Part shown: in pieces, positions 1 through 9,479 of the stretch | Position numbering within the stretch: the stretch's first letter is position 1 | Layout of the letters: every line of letters starts with the position of its first letter | The notes under the pieces: generated by a model | Databases searched by the model: none | The model's input: only the letters and a program-made list of their open reading frames with translations | Told to the model about the DNA's origin: nothing | NCBI GenBank assembly: GCA_963575745.1 | Contig: CAUYUJ010003880.1 | Span: forward strand, 383,882-447,881 | DNA from: Prorocentrum cordatum | Lineage: Eukaryota > Sar > Dinophyceae > Prorocentrales > Prorocentraceae | Length of the DNA stretch: 64,000 nucleotides | Direction: 5' to 3' | Made by a program: the position numbers and the translations under genes

Positions 1-143
1 TCTACAGGAGCTGTATTCAAAAATAGCCATGAGATAATATGGAGGCGATTTCTGGCCTATCTTTGAATATGCTTGCATCTGTTTTCTGATTATTTGTTAC
101 AGTTCATCCAAAATCCGCCGGTAGGGGGGCATGCCCGACCTAA
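1..143. mobile_element. TTAAGTCGG-family TIR element, cut by window edge
   Basis: The right terminus reads CATGCCCGACCTAA, the reverse complement of the TTAAGTCGGGC start seen in complete copies at 20356 and 27973. The first bases (TCTACAGGAG, then AAAATAGCC) match the segment that follows the left terminus in those copies, so only about 18 bases lie outside the window. It has no coding capacity. The bases after it, GGGTAATG, would be the right-hand target duplication; the left one cannot be seen. Confidence 0.7.
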
Positions 144-1360
144 GGGTAATGTGTTTTTAATTCAGATCCATGCTTGGGGGCCCTCGGGCCCCACAGCGGC
201 CCCATGAGACCGACATGAACGAGCAGCGCCGCGATGGAATGTCTTGAGCCTCCCGGAGCCCGGGGCCCTCTTCTCCCCCCTCCTCCCCAGGACGGCTGGG
301 AGGTGTCGCCGCTGGACGCGTCGAGAGGCCTCTACGAGGCCCGGCGCGGCTGTCGCGCCTTGCCCTGGTCTGTCCTCGGAGTCCTCGTCTGCTGCTCTCC
401 TTGCATGGCCGCCGTCGCCGTCGTCGTTGTCGAGGTTATCGAGGTCGTCGAGGTCGTCGTCTTCGTCGTCGCCGCCGCCGTCGCCGCCATCGTCATCAGG
501 GTCTTGGTTTGGATTGTTGCTGTTTAGGCTTATTTTCCGGATAGGTTCAGCATCCTTGGGCCGTTTTGGGGCGCGGGATCATCCCACATGGATCACACCC
601 AGGGGAAGGGGGTTCGAGATTCCTTGGGCCCGCGGATTGCAACAATCTCATCCTCGGGTACTTCTAGGGGACAGGAAACCCGAACAGAACAAAGAATGGT
701 CTCCCCAGGGTTAGTCCAGAATTGACCCTTCGAGCCTGGGTTGCCCCCTCCTCCTTGGTCTGGTCAGGGCTCCCCTGCTGCTCTTGCCTGGGACCTTCTT
801 CGTTGGGGGGGGGCTCCTCGAAACGGCGGCTGGATCCGCCTCGGGGTCCTCGTCGGAGCACGCCCTCGGAGAGCTTTGTGAAGAGGCTCGCGGACTGAAA
901 CACGCAGGCCTGCGATGAGGACTCATCGCTCCGGGTCGTTGCTGGGCGCTCTCGAATCTCAGAGCCTCTTGGAGCGCTCCAGAGCGGCCGCGGCGCCCGA
1001 TGAGTCCTCGGGGCCCGCCGCCTGCCAGAGATTTCCCGGTGTATCCTCGTCCGATGTTGTCCGCATCCTGTGGTCCTCGTATTGGACATGACCACATCGC
1101 CTTGACCTCTGCTACAGTCAACCAGCATGGTAAGGGTGGGCAAACTTCCCATCCTGACCATGCTTGGCGACTTTGGCCAGCCATCCTTGGCAAACTTGCC
1201 GCTGCAGCCCATCCTTGGTGGCTTTCGCCGGCCAGGCTCGCTCGAAAAACGTTCATATGGACATCCAAGGCCCTTTCATCCTCACCGCGCACCCGTCTGA
1301 TACAGGTCGGCTGTCTCCGCATCCGAAGTTGTTCTCCTCCTGTGATCGTCTTATTGATCT
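144..1360. other. No gene seen
   Basis: This is GC-rich sequence with an imperfect GTC/GCC trinucleotide run near 412-500 and a dispersed repeat near 935-1085. Frames of 97 to 182 codons exist on both strands, but they overlap each other and have low-complexity composition, so I do not call them genes. Confidence 0.5.
935..1085 (+). repeat. Dispersed repeat M, copy 1 (diverged)
   Basis: The order of blocks (CTCGAATCTCAGAG, GCGGCGCCCGA, AGAGATTTCCCG, TATCCTCGTCCGATGTTGTC) matches copies at 25165-25325 and 35805-35990. Those share AGGACGAGGAT on the left and CAGAGATTCCCG followed by TATCCTCACCCGA on the right. The two ends are loosely inverted, which suggests a decayed TIR element. Confidence 0.45.
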
Positions 1361-1572
1361 CTAGGCCTCCTAGGTGGGGTCCGAGTCGATGGGGTCGGAG
1401 GATCGCGCCGCATCGCCGATAGATCGGCGCTGCGGCTCGATGTGCAGCCCGCTTTTCTCCACGCTGGCGCCGCCGATGCATCGCCGATGCATCGCCGATA
1501 CATCGGCGATACATTAGCGATGCGGCGCGATACTTCGACCCCATCTGCTCGGACTCCCATCTGGGAGGCCTC
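1361..1572. mobile_element. Long-TIR foldback element F, copy 1
   Basis: The left arm runs CTAGGCCTCC, then GATGGGGTCGGAGGATCG, then CGCCGCATCGCCGAT. The right arm carries the same blocks inverted: ATCGGCGATACAT, GCGATGCGGCGCGAT, CGACCCCATCTGCTCGG and GGGAGGCCTC. The arms are about 75 bp, and the centre holds repeats of ATCGCCGATGCATCG, which is itself palindromic. Related copies lie at 47283 and 59588. There is no coding capacity. Confidence 0.75.
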
Positions 1573-1639
1573 CATGAGCAGGGCCACATCGCCGGGCGTC
1601 CGGTGCCGCCGTCGCCGCGATCCTCCTCGCGGCTGGGGC

Positions 1640-1886
1640 AAGAAACATGGGGGAGGAGGAGGTGGAGGCGAAGGCGGAGGAGGAGGAGGAGGAGGAGGAG
1701 GAGGAGGAGGAGGAGAGGAAAGGCGTTAGGACCAGAGGAGGAGGAGGAGGAGGAGGGGGGGAGGAGGAGGAGGTGGAGGGGGAGGAGGAGGAGGAGGAGG
1801 AGGAGGAGGAGGAGGAGGAGGAAGTGGAGGGGGAGGAGGAGGAGGAGGAGGAGGAGGAGGAGGAGGAGGAGGAGGAGGAGGAGGAA
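1640..1886 (+). repeat. (GGA)n microsatellite
   Basis: This is a nearly pure GGA tract with short interruptions (GTGGAGGGGG, AAAGGCGTTAGG). On the minus strand it is a (TCC)n run directly after the 3' end of LINE-A, so it may be the element's tail or part of its target. Confidence 0.9.
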
Positions 1887-2015
1887 TTTATCCAGACGGG
1901 GCCACAAGCGTGCGCTGGCTACGCAAGCAGACTCAGGCATATGCCCGACGTGAAGGAAGAAGCTCGGGCACCTCCCAAAGGGAGTGCCACACGAGGACGG
2001 GTCAGGAGGCCACCC

Positions 2016-3210
2016 CTACTCGGCGCGATCGTCATCCACCACGACCAGGCCCCCGAGGGTGGCGTCGATGACGAATTCGCCGAATGGGCGTGGCCTCAGC
2101 TGACCCTTGTCAGTCGGCAGCAGCGGCCGCCCAGTGCGAGGGTGGAGGCCCTCCCAAAGACGGTCCAAGCGCGGGCGTGTCTTGGGGGGCACTCCACCGT
2201 GGCAGGGTTGCGCCAGCAGCTGCGCATTCTCGCTCGAGTGCGCCCCGCAGCTGGCGCAGAAGACAAACTGGCCTACATGCCACACGCGGTGGCCCCTTCC
2301 TGGGGCGCACGTGGGAGGGTCGAAGGCCTCACGGTGCCGTGCCAATCGAAAACACCTCGCACACCTGACGCCGCCCGTGGGCGCGGGCACAGGCACATGC
2401 ACACCGGGTGACGGCTCCGTGTCCGCCGAGAGGGCAGGCGTCGGTCCCCTCCTCTGCGCCCGCCGCAGCTGTCCTTGGCGAGGTGCCGACTGCGACTTGG
2501 GGCCGACAGCCTGCAGCGCCCTGGCCAGAAACTTGGCCACAAACGTGACCAGCTTAAAGGAGCGCTGCACACGCGCGCTAGCCTCGGCATCCGACGGATG
2601 CAGAGCAGCGCCCACAAGAGCGCCAGCATCTGCGTGATGGTTCCCCCATCGCGCGACCGCACGCAGCTCCTGCTCGTCGTCATGACGGCGGCGGGCGTGG
2701 CCCTTGACTTTTAAGCACCTCCACAATCCCCCCCAGGTCGTCCACCCGATCCCATATCTGAGACCACACGTCGGCGCCCTCGCACATGGCGCCCGTGGTC
2801 TCGAAGCGGCCACGCTGAAAACTCGTGACCACCCATTTGCAGTCCGTGTGGTAGCGAAAGGGGCCGAGCGAAACATGCGTGAGATACATGAGCAGGCCGT
2901 ACGCCTCGGCCAAGTCCGACGCCTGGTGCAGACCAGGCAGCAAACCGCACAGGGACGCCACAAGTTCCCCTCGGGCGTCAACCTGCACTACACACCAGCC
3001 AGCACGACTGAGGCGCTGGTCGCCCTGCACCAGCGACGCACACGAGCCGTCGCCAAAGGCCTCGCCTTCGAAGTGGCCGTCCAGTGGGCGCTTGAGCCAG
3101 CGGACGTGGAGGGAGAGGGACGGGCCAAGCACCCAAGGGCGAGGGTCAGGGACCAGGCCGTGCCTCCAGAGGGCCCAGTCGGGGTGCTCGCGGAGCCCCG
3201 ACCTGACGGA
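2016..3210 (-). pseudogene. LINE-A RNase H domain and Cys/His tail
   Basis: RNase H would remove element RNA from the cDNA hybrid. Read leftward, the catalytic-site motifs appear in order: AFGDGSC (first Asp), SDLAEAYGLL (Glu), RYHTDCKWVV (second Asp), then KVKGHARRR and WGNHHADAGA (last Asp). The frame changes at the T4 run at 2709-2712 (A4 on the coding strand), between VEVLK and VKGHA. One base fewer there restores a continuous reading, so a single-base insertion is likely. After RNase H comes a tail of about 150 residues with CARCFRLAR, HVGQFVFCASCGAH and QPCHGG, a Cys/His pattern consistent with a zinc-binding finger. The reading ends in DDDRAE and a TAG at 2016-2018. Confidence 0.8.
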
Positions 3211-3211
3211 G

Positions 3212-3452
3212 GGGGGGGGTCAGATTCGCGCACGAATTGCCAAGTGGCCAGGCACTCGCCCGCAACCCACGCGGCGAAGGTGCTTGGGCAGCAACAACAC
3301 AGGGGGCACGACGGATCGGTCGTCAGACCATGTCGAAACTCCCGAGCCTGGTCCCAGATCCCGTTCGCGGCAATCGCTCGGATACTGGCCTGGTGCCGAG
3401 GGGCCCAGTCGGGGCCGCGCGCGCCGTCGCAGAGCCTGCGAATGGGGAACAA
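3212..3452 (-). pseudogene. LINE-A linker between RT and RNase H
   Basis: This continues the reverse transcriptase frame directly after the in-frame TAG at 3453-3455, without a frame change. It reads FPIRRLCDGARG, then GIWDQAREFRHGL and DPSCPLCCCC, a Cys cluster (CPLC) typical of the region between RT and RNase H in such polyproteins. It ends at a run of nine G at 3211-3219 (C9 on the coding strand), after which the sensible frame shifts to the RNase H frame. The homopolymer makes either a real mutation or a sequencing error plausible. Confidence 0.65.
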
Positions 3453-5405
3453 CTAGGGACGGTGAGAGAGGCTCGACAAATACTCGCAACCCCTGTGAGC
3501 ACGATCCATTAGCCAGTCCTCGATGGCAAAACGAGCAACATGCAGCGCATAACGGGGGCACAGACGAGTGAGGTCGATTGTATCCCCCTCGTGGGTTAAA
3601 AGCATGCACACACCTGGGCTGGGCCTCCATCCGATCCGACGGCAGCTGGCGACGGCGGCAGAGATCGGGCCCTTGACCAGGGGCCAGTCGCTTTTTGACG
3701 GGTCGGCCAAGAAAGCGGCCTCCGAAGCAAACATCAGCCTGGCAACCGAGTCCCGAGGAACCCACGAGGACCAAATCGCTCGGGCCAGCATGAGTATGGG
3801 TCCTGCCGTGCAAGCATAGGCGGGGTCTGCCGACCACGGGGAGGCAGGGGCGAGGTGGGGGTCAACATCGAGGGAGCGCCGAGTTGTGTGCACGAACAGG
3901 GCCGAGTGTGCAGCTCGCCTCATCGGTTCGATCCCGCTCCACGCCCTCCCCGTCGCCCCCGCCCCCCAACATCCCGCTGGGGTCAGCCCAAGGCTGACCA
4001 GCTGCCGTGCCAGTGTTCTCCCTCGGGCCGCACGCAGCACACGAATGCGCGCAGCACGGCGCAGGATTGCGGCAGTGCGCCTGGCTCGCGTGCTCACTCC
4101 AGCACGGCGCCCGCTGGCGTAGTCGATGCCCAGGTTCCTCGCCGAGCTCTTGAGCTTGCCTCGCAGGGGGCGGCAGCGTCGCGTGACCTCGCGACCATAG
4201 TCGGCCGAGTTGGACAGCACCACGCCCTTGCCGTCGTTGACTACGAGCCCGTCCGCCGAGAGGTCGTCTCGAATCCTCTTGTAGGGTGCGCTGGCGTTGG
4301 CCGCCGCGACTCTGGGCAGCCCGATCTTGCTGAGCTGGATGTCGTCGACAGTGTTGCTAACGTCCACCGTTCGGAGTGCCACGATCTCGTCCAGCCGCGG
4401 GGCCAGGAATATGCGCATGCATAAGTCGGCGAAGCTGCAGCCCGCCAGCGGGCTGCAGCAGCCCATGGCGACGCCGTCCACGGTGACCAGCCTCGGCAGA
4501 GCGCACAGCCTGACGAGCATCCTCACCAGCATCATGTTGAAGCCCATGGCGCGGGCGCGCTGGACCAGCAGCGCCCGCGGGATGTGCTCGTAGGCCTTGG
4601 AGAGGTCCATGAGCACCGTGCAAGCCGCCTGCCTGCGGTGCGTCGCCACCTCAGCGTTGGCCGCCTGGATCCACACACGCGTCTCACCGCTCCGGCCAGC
4701 CGTGTCGTAGACGTAATCCCTCTGGTGGTCGCTGGCCCAGCGGGCGCCGAGCGCGCCGCGCGTCCAGCGCGTGAAGGGCCTCAGGGAGCCCGCGAAGAGC
4801 CCGATGGTGCGGAACCCCGAATCGGCCTTGGGGATGAGCGCCATCTGCAGCACGGCCAGCGCGTTCGGCACGTGATCAAGGGCCAGCATGTGCCGCCAGA
4901 CCGTCGTCAGGGCCATCAGCGCGCCGTCCGATAGGAAGGTGACGTGCCGCGGGTGGAAGGCGTCGCCCCCCAGGCCCGCGATGTGCGGGAAGGAGTGGCC
5001 CACCTTCCGCAGCTCCTCGGGCGTCGGCAGAGGGGGCGCGTCGCCAAGCTCCCTTGGCCAGCGGATCGCCTCCAGCCCCTCGCCCTGGCTCCACAGGGCG
5101 TGCCGCGGGTTGATGGCCGCGTCCGCCGTCTCCTGCGCCGTCTGCAGCCCCGCGGCTGGCGACCGACGCGCCGCCGCCCATGGGGCCGGCTCGCGGATCC
5201 AGCGAAACGCCTTGCGCATGCCATCCGCTGCGGTGGCGTCGCGCGCCCAGTCGAGCCAGGCCTTGCAGCGCCTGCGCGACGCCCTCCCTGCTGCAGTCAC
5301 TGCCTGACGGCGCAGGAGGGCCAGCAGCTCGTCGCATCGACATCGGGGAGGCAGTGCATGCGCCGCGCCAGCCGCCGCCAGGCACGCCACGCCGTCTGCT
5401 GGCAT
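3453..5405 (-). pseudogene. LINE-A reverse transcriptase
   Basis: A 650-codon open frame that would copy element RNA into DNA. Upstream of the RT core it has a basic linker (SRRRCKAWLDWARD, residues 43-56). RT motifs appear in order: ALIPKADSGFRTIGL at about 189-203; motif A, VLMDLSKAYEHI, with the catalytic Asp near 267; motif B-like VAMGCCSPLAGCSFADL near 312-328; motif C, SNTVDDIQL, with the paired Asp near 354-355. The residue before VDD is Thr, where an aromatic Tyr or Phe is usual. The first ATG at 5403-5405 is a convenience start, since in the element this would be one polyprotein with the endonuclease, whose frame ends 30 bases upstream. The frame ends at an in-frame TAG, and the family continues beyond it. 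Confidence 0.85.
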
Positions 5406-5436
5406 CCAGGGACGGGTGGCTTGAAGCGCAGCAGCT

Positions 5437-6504
5437 TCACCTGCAGGCTCCTCGCGTGGGCCCGCGCTGCCTGTCCACCAGCCAGCCCCAGTGCGCGTCG
5501 GCTGGGCCTGGCCGCTCAGTGGGCTGCCAGCTGCTGGAGCGGTGGCGCTCCAGCTGCGTCTGGACCAGCCTCGCGCCCTCGCTCCTGCCGTTGTACCTGC
5601 TTGCCTCGCGCGTGCCCTCCAGGTCGAAGTGCTTCAGCATCTCGTCCTCGTATATGTCCAGGACCTTCGCGCAGGCAGCCTCGAGTCCCGCGGGTGTGGT
5701 GACTGAGTCCAGGTCGGCATGAACATCAGCCCAGTCTGGTCCAGGCAGCTGAGGCCCAGTCAAGGCCTGGGCAGGGCAAGCGCGGGCCTTGTGCACCCGC
5801 GTCACCAGCCCGCCAGGCCTGGGCAGCGCCAGCTGCAGGAGGACTGCGCGGTGAGTCCGGACGTCGAATCGGTCGCACCTGCTGACGCTCTGGACGGGCG
5901 TGTCCGCGTCCACGCAGAAGTAGTCGAGCTCCCGCGCCGACGTCGCCGCGATGCAGGTTGCTTCACCCGAACACGCCAGCCGTGCGCCCACGGCAGGGAG
6001 CAGGTGGGCCTCGTTCGCCACGTCAGGTAGCATGTTCCAGTCGGGCCCCGCAACGAAGGGGCGATGCATGGCCCTGATGACAGAGCCCAAGTTGGTGAGC
6101 ACGTCCAGGTTGAAGTCGCTCAAATCCTGGTTGGTGTGGAAGTACGCCGAGACCATGAGCTCGCCCGCTGTCGATCCCAGCGAGGTCATCCAGAAGCCCA
6201 TGCGAGCCGATCAGCGGATGGGGATGCGGTCGTCGCTGAAGTCGACGCGTCGCACCCGCGCCCAGGGCCGCACCAAAATCCCCACTCCTGAGGAAACGCC
6301 GCCGACGGCCGTGACGGACGCTGGGATGAGGTCGGCCACCCAGCCCGCTCGCTTGGCTGCACGCGCTGCCGCTGCAAGTCGCAGATCGTCGTGGAGGCGG
6401 TGCTCCTGCAGCAAGATGGCCTGCACCCCGTCGTCGACGTGGCCGCGCTCCAGCTGTTCGAGGCAGGAGCCCCAGCCCGTGACGTTCATCGTCATGACCA
6501 TCAT
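5437..6504 (-). pseudogene. LINE-A APE-type (EEP) endonuclease
   Basis: This domain would nick the target DNA to prime reverse transcription. The N-terminal half (6504-6214) reads MTMNVTGWGS (Asn strand), AILLQEHRL (metal-binding Glu) and GVGILVRPW. An in-frame TGA at 6211-6213 follows, and the same frame then continues: VSAYFHTNQDLSDFN, FVAGPDWNMLPD (GDWN-type active-site loop with Pro inserted before Asp), ARELDYFCVD (the LDYF block) and DRFDVRTHRAVLL, where the usual SDH catalytic block is degraded to RTH. The remaining 150 residues run towards the RT (LDIYEDEMLKHFDLEG). The stop codon and the degraded terminal His block imply an inactive nuclease. Confidence 0.75.
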
Positions 6505-7640
6505 GGTGTCGCGGCTGCCTCTCGGGGCCGATGTCCCAGTCCGTGCCCGAGGCGGCCCGACCTCCGCGGAGGGCCTCGCGCTGCGGGTGCCCCGAGGTGG
6601 CTCGACCTCTGACGAGGGCCGCACGCTGCGGGGAGGGGATGATGACCCAGTCCATGCCCGAGGCGGCTCGACCTCCGAAGAGGGCCGCGCGCTGCGGGAA
6701 CCCCGAGGTGGCTCAACCTCCGAAGAAGGCCGCACGCTGCGGGGTGAAGCACCCGGCCAAAGGAGCTCGTCTCCATTGACGTGTTCCTTGAGCGTCGGTG
6801 CTGCGACTGTGGGATCCCCTGTCGGCCGCGCGGAGCCGCTAGGTTCCTCCTCACTCGCAGCGCCAGCCATAGTGGGGCTAGCCTTTGGCCTCGAGCTTCG
6901 ACGGCTCCGTCCTCGCATGCGTCTCGTGCCAGAGGTCGCGATGGTGGGCGGACTGGTCGTGGTAGAGCAGGTAGGTGAGGTCCTGTTGGCGTCGTTGCAC
7001 TCCCCAGGGTAGCCGAACACCGGCACGAACTCGCGGTCGTAGAAGAAGGTATGGCTGGCCTCGCACTCCCCTGAGTTGACTCCCAGCTCCGTGTGGTTCA
7101 TAACGTGGCGGATGCCACGGCCATTGTCTAGGTCCTCCGACCCCCTGGTGATGGCTTCGGCGTGCTCAGCTAGCTGGCGCACCCATTCGTCGTAGTCGTG
7201 CGACTCCAGCATGCGCAGCCATGCCCAATAGCGCATCCTGTAGGACCGACGCTGTCTGAAGGCCTGGTCGCAGATCCCCATCGCCATGTCCAGCTGCGCC
7301 GTGGCCATGTTCCCGTGGCCATCCTGCTGGGCGCGCCCGTGAACGAGGGGCGCCATCGCAGGGTGCGAGAGGTAGTGGGTAACATACGGGACGCAGTGCC
7401 TCCGCCAGTGGAGCGCGTCTCTGTCCTCATCCAAAACTTGCGGGTCCTCGATCCAGAGCCCCGCGAAGGTCGTCGGGGCCCGCTCCAGGGCCCGCTGTAG
7501 CTCGAGCGCTCGCCTGCGCTCGGGGCCCTGGTCTTTGGCAGTCCTGAAGGGGCAGCCCGCCTGCCAGGCGCCCAGCTGCCCGCGCAGGTCGCCTGGGGGC
7601 GCCGCGGGCGCCAGCGCTCGGCGGCGCAGGCCGCGCCTCG
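6505..7640 (-). pseudogene. LINE-A central region, unknown domain
   Basis: This reading, in the same frame as the endonuclease, is rich in Trp, His and Tyr: TFAGLWIEDPQVLDEDRD, HWRRHCVPYVTHYLSH, YRMRYWAWLRMLESHDYDEW, then HTFFYDREFVPVFGYPG. The composition is unlike the random GC-rich frames around it and looks like a folded domain, but I cannot name the family. Near 6900-7010 another frame (LTYLLYHDQSAHHRDLWHE) reads better, so two compensating frameshifts are likely. Between this and the endonuclease lie four or five copies of a Pro-rich repeat of about 16 residues (RSARPSSEVEPPRG) at about 6525-6740, probably a flexible linker. Confidence 0.55.
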
Positions 7641-7660
7641 TGCGTCGGGCGAAGCGGAGC

Positions 7661-8926
7661 TCACGCTGCTGCCCCGCCGCAGCGCCCGCCGCCTTTGGCT
7701 GCTGCTGCTGGCGGGGCTGCCTTGGCTGGCGGAGGTTCCCCTGCTGCCTTCCCCGCTGCCGCCAAGCGTGCCCGTCCCTGTGCCAGGACGTCTGGGGCTG
7801 GAGAGGGGGCGACGCTTGGGGCCTCGGTCGCTGCTGCCGCAGCCGTCGCCGAGGCCGCGGCCGCGGGCGGCGCCGCGGCTGCCGCTGGGGCGTCAGCCTC
7901 GCGCGCTGCCGCCGGCGCTGCTGCGGCCGCCCGCTCGGCAGCAGGGTCGCTGCCCTCGGCCCCGTCGGTCCTGCGCTTCTTGGTCTTGAGGCGTTCGCGC
8001 TGCGCGCGATGCGCCTCCTCCAGCTTCTGGGCGTCCGCCTTGAACTGGCCGAAGGCCTCGCGTGCCAGGGTGCCGAACTTGTCCTGCAGGTCCTGCCGCC
8101 GACGCTGCGCCTCCTGGCGGTCGCCGTCCTCGACCACGCAGCCGTCCAGCTCCTCCAGGCCGAAGAGGCCCTCGTCGTCCAGCGCCCAAGCAGTCTCGCC
8201 AGCCAAGACGGCCGAGATGCTGAGCTTCGGCACGGTGGACGCGGCCGCTGGCTGCAATGCCGCCGACGTCGCCAGCGCCTGCACCGCCGCCGTGCAGGCC
8301 TCGGTGGCGCGCGCCAGGGCCTCGGAGCGCTCGGCCACGCACCCCTTGGCCTCGTCCAGCTGCTGCTGCAGCCCCTCAGCCTTCTGCAAGGCGGCCTGGA
8401 GCGCCGCAGCCGCTGCGTCCTTGGCCTTGGCAGCCTCGTCGACGGACATGGGCCTAGCTTCTCGCTGAGCCCTGATCGCGTCGAGCCGCGCCTGGTACTT
8501 GGCCACCTCTGGGCCTTCGCCGCAGAGACGGAGCAGCGCCACCAGCTGGGCAAGCTGGGTCTCCTCCGGGTCCTCGGCTCCAGCTGGCGCCCCCCTCGGC
8601 GCACGAGCGCGGCGGCCGCCTTTGCCTCGGCCAGCGGACGGCTCGCGCGCACTGGCAGATGCGTCGCCAGTGTCGACGCGCTCGCGCCAGGGCGGGCCGC
8701 CTCGGCCTCCAGCACCTCGGCTCGGCGGCCTGCGCGCGTGGCCAGCTGCGCCGCTGCCGCTGGCGCCACCAGGGCCAGGCGGGCCGTCGCCGACGAGGAC
8801 CAGCGGCTGCCTGCAGTGGCAGCACCACGACCACCAGGACTCATTCTTGCGGCAGCCGCAGTGCTGGCATGCGTCGGGACGAGGCGCGCCCCCGCGCCCT
8901 GCCTGCCCGCCAGCAGCCGCATGCAT
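7661..8926 (-). CDS. LINE-A ORF1-like coiled-coil / zinc-ribbon protein
   Basis: The likely RNA-binding protein of LINE-A. From the Met at 8926 it reads a Cys motif within 50 residues (DACQHCGCRKN, SWWSWCCHCRQ; CxxC, 11 residues, CxxC), consistent with a zinc ribbon. A Gly/Arg-rich stretch follows, then a long alanine-rich heptad region (LQAALQKAEGLQQQLDEAKG, AERSEALARATEACTAAVQ) that should form a coiled coil, then a basic segment (HRAQRERLKTKKRRT) and an Ala/Pro-rich end. The open frame extends upstream to 9481, but that part is a poly-Pro translation of the (CCT)n tract, so I prefer the internal Met. The frame ends at 7661 and the central region continues in another frame, so ORF1 may originally have been fused to the rest. 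Confidence 0.6.
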   Translation of the reverse strand: MHAAAGGQAGRGGAPRPDACQHCGCRKNESWWSWCCHCRQPLVLVGDGPPGPGGASGSGAAGHARRPPSRGAGGRGGPPWRERVDTGDASASAREPSAGRGKGGRRARAPRGAPAGAEDPEETQLAQLVALLRLCGEGPEVAKYQARLDAIRAQREARPMSVDEAAKAKDAAAAALQAALQKAEGLQQQLDEAKGCVAERSEALARATEACTAAVQALATSAALQPAAASTVPKLSISAVLAGETAWALDDEGLFGLEELDGCVVEDGDRQEAQRRRQDLQDKFGTLAREAFGQFKADAQKLEEAHRAQRERLKTKKRRTDGAEGSDPAAERAAAAAPAAAREADAPAAAAAPPAAAASATAAAAATEAPSVAPSPAPDVLAQGRARLAAAGKAAGEPPPAKAAPPAAAAKGGGRCGGAAA

Positions 8927-9072
8927 CTGCGGCGCCTTGCGCCGATGCCACGCTAGCGACCGCGACCGCCCCCTGCAGTCGGCAGCCGCCGTCGCGCCCG
9001 CCCCACGGGCGGCGCTCGGGCCCCGCCGTGCCCCGCCGCGGGGCAATACGGCCAGGCCCGCCGCGAGCCACC

Positions 9073-9126
9073 TAGGAGGAGGAGGAGGAGGAGGAGGAGG
9101 AGGAGGAGGAGGAGGAGGGGAGGAGG
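9073..9126 (+). repeat. (GGA)n microsatellite at LINE-A 5' end
   Basis: About 50 bp of GGA repeats, which is (TCC)n on the coding strand of LINE-A. It matches the sequence motif at the element's other end. Confidence 0.85.
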
Positions 9127-9239
9127 AGGGGGTGGCCCACGGTCCTGATTTAGGCATGCGCCGATGTGGTGCACATGCCTCCTCCTTGCAAGGCTCCCAG
9201 GGGAATGATCTCCGTCCTGGGTCCATCCACCACTGTCGG

Positions 9240-9400
9240 GTCGACCGGACGGGTGGGATGGGGGAAAAGGGGGGGGGCTGGGAAGTCTGCTGCGTGCGCC
9301 GAAGGAGAGAAAACGCCGTAGACAAACTTCCTGGCGCTCCGTGCGGATTTCTTGGGTCCGCGTTGGGGCTCCAGGCGGAGCCTCTGGCGCCGCCCCAGAA
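9240..9400 (+). repeat. Relics of two dispersed repeats
   Basis: Bases near 9258-9296 (GGGATGGGGG, AAAAGGGGGGGG, then TCTGCTGCGTGCG) match the left end of TIR element B at 28495 and 55929. Bases near 9325-9400 (CTCCGTGCGGATTTCTTGG, GTCCGCG, CTCTGGCGCCGCC) resemble 29455-29560. Both are fragmentary. Confidence 0.4.
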
Positions 9401-9479
9401 GGGTTTGTCAGGCCAAATCCAAGAGATCCCCGCGGACCTCCAACACTGTAGGTTTAACCTCATGCCCGTGAGAATAAAC

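Larger units (their letters stand above)
1887..9072 (-). mobile_element. LINE-A: decayed non-LTR retrotransposon
   Basis: A non-LTR (LINE-type) retrotransposon read leftward. The domain order is an ORF1-like coiled-coil/zinc-ribbon protein, a central region, an APE-type (EEP) endonuclease, reverse transcriptase, a Cys-rich linker, RNase H and a Cys/His tail. Such elements copy themselves by nicking the target and reverse-transcribing their RNA at the nick. No long terminal repeats are present. Coding is interrupted by at least two in-frame stops (TGA at 6211-6213, TAG at 3453-3455) and at least four frame changes, so this copy should not make a full polyprotein. Both boundaries abut (TCC)n on the sense strand. 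The exact ends are inferred from where the microsatellites begin. Lineage within non-LTR elements is not resolved; the RNase H domain excludes the oldest, restriction-enzyme-like endonuclease groups. Confidence 0.85.
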
